7,020 nt of DNA, from contig QBMP01000199.1 in the NCBI GenBank assembly GCA_003242115.1, positions 1 through 7,020 on the forward strand, given 5' to 3'. Each line of letters opens with the position of its first letter. Position 1 is the stretch's first letter. Source of the DNA: Phormidesmis priestleyi. GTDB taxonomy: Bacteria > Cyanobacteriota > Cyanobacteriia > Phormidesmidales > Phormidesmidaceae. The notes beneath the pieces are model-generated. The model saw only the letters and a program-made list of their open reading frames with translations, was not told the origin of the DNA and did no database searches. Below, in pieces: positions 6,503 through 7,020 of the stretch. The position numbers and the translations under genes were made by a program.

Positions 6503-6567
6503 CAGTAAGCTAATCCAGTAAACTAAAAAAGCTGCTTACCAAACCTAAGTGGCTTTTCACAGCTATT

Positions 6568-6587
6568 GAACATTAGCGAACATTGGT
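6568..6587 (+). repeat. 10-bp direct repeat just before the lycopene cyclase start
   Basis: GAACATTAGC is followed directly by GAACATTGGT, so GAACATT recurs exactly 10 bases apart. That spacing puts both copies on one face of the DNA helix, as in some direct-repeat operators. It ends 13 bases before ATG 6601. No regulator can be named. Confidence 0.4.
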
Positions 6588-6600
6588 GGGCGTGACTGAC

Positions 6601-7020
6601 ATGGCGGACATATTGGTAATTGGCTCAGGGCCAGCAGGGCTATCAATGGCTGCGGCTTTGGCTCAGCGCGGGTTGAGCGTAGAAGGATTGAGCGCCGATG
6701 ATCCGCAGGCTCCTTGGCCTAATACCTACGGCATTTGGGTTGATGAGCTAGAAAGCTTAGGGCTGAGCGACTTCTTGGCGCACCGCTGGCAAAATACGGT
6801 GGCGCATATGGGCGCGACGCCGATCGCACTGAACCGGGACTATGGCTTATTTGATAAAGCTAAGCTGCAAGGTTACTGGCTGAGTCAAAGTCAGCATCAT
6901 GACATTACCTGGCATATTGGCAAGGCGCTCAAGGTTGTGCATTCATCTAAGCGTTCGGAAGTGACAGATGAAACCGGAAAGGTTCACAGCGCTCGTTTAG
7001 TGATCGATACTAGCGGCCAC
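6601..7020 (+). CDS. crtL: Lycopene cyclase, CrtL type (N-terminal part, runs off the window)
   Basis: The frame is open from ATG 6601 to the end of the window (140 codons) and continues beyond it. The N-terminus MADILVIGSGPAGLSMAAAL is an FAD-binding fold with GSGPAG. WPNTYGIWVDELESLGL (about residues 40-56) is close to the WPN.YGVWVDE.E.LGL signature of plant and cyanobacterial lycopene cyclases. RDYGLFDKAKLQGYWL also fits the family. The enzyme is a membrane-associated flavoprotein that closes the end rings of lycopene to give beta- (or epsilon-) carotene. Whether it makes beta or epsilon rings cannot be told from this part. In-frame GTG codons at 6592 and 6586 are alternative starts. I prefer ATG 6601 because it directly precedes the conserved ADILVIG strand; the only candidate Shine-Dalgarno (GGTGGG, 6585-6590) is weak and rather far off. 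Confidence 0.85.
   Translation, partial: MADILVIGSGPAGLSMAAALAQRGLSVEGLSADDPQAPWPNTYGIWVDELESLGLSDFLAHRWQNTVAHMGATPIALNRDYGLFDKAKLQGYWLSQSQHHDITWHIGKALKVVHSSKRSEVTDETGKVHSARLVIDTSGH

Larger units (their letters stand above)
6386..6600 (+). other. Non-coding spacer between the small open frame and the lycopene cyclase
   Basis: I see no credible gene in these 215 bases. The stretch is more AT-rich than its neighbours and contains the 14-bp tandem repeat, the nested hairpin, the second inverted repeat and, near its end, the 10-bp repeat. It should hold the promoter of the lycopene cyclase gene, but I could not draw a convincing -35/-10 pair. Confidence 0.5.

Overview
The window looks like chromosomal DNA from a cyanobacterium. 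It holds 11 exact copies of the octamer GCGATCGC (HIP1), where about 0.1 would be expected by chance in 7 kb. It also carries a cytochrome b6f small subunit gene (petL) and the start of a plant/cyanobacterial-type lycopene cyclase. The species cannot be named from this sequence alone.

Bases 1-4809 form a same-strand surface-polysaccharide block. In order it contains the 3' part of a 2-oxoglutarate/Fe(II) oxygenase-like gene, a GT4 glycosyltransferase, a WbaP-type polyprenyl glycosylphosphotransferase that would start lipid-linked glycan synthesis, and a Wzy/WaaL-type polymerase or ligase. Together they suggest synthesis of a lipid-linked repeat unit (initiation, sugar addition, then polymerisation or transfer) for an exopolysaccharide, capsule or O-antigen. 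The first gene appears to have lost the residues that bind iron and 2-oxoglutarate in its family.

Bases 4810-4984 are a short spacer with a hidden 31-codon gene on the minus strand, petL. It converges with the polymerase gene and diverges from the next gene, aroB (3-dehydroquinate synthase, shikimate pathway; 4985-6139). After aroB, in the same frame, comes an unassigned stop-free stretch of 81 codons that may be a small gene or a gene remnant (6140-6385). A non-coding stretch of about 215 bases follows, rich in direct and inverted repeats. The window ends inside a lycopene cyclase gene (from 6601).

A theme across the window is short tandem duplication. Three proteins carry in-frame 12-bp (four-residue) repeats in tails or loops, and tandem units of 10, 11 and 14 bp occur between genes. 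The points most worth a second look are the apparently inactive oxygenase, the unlisted petL gene, the open frame after aroB, and the structured leader before the lycopene cyclase.
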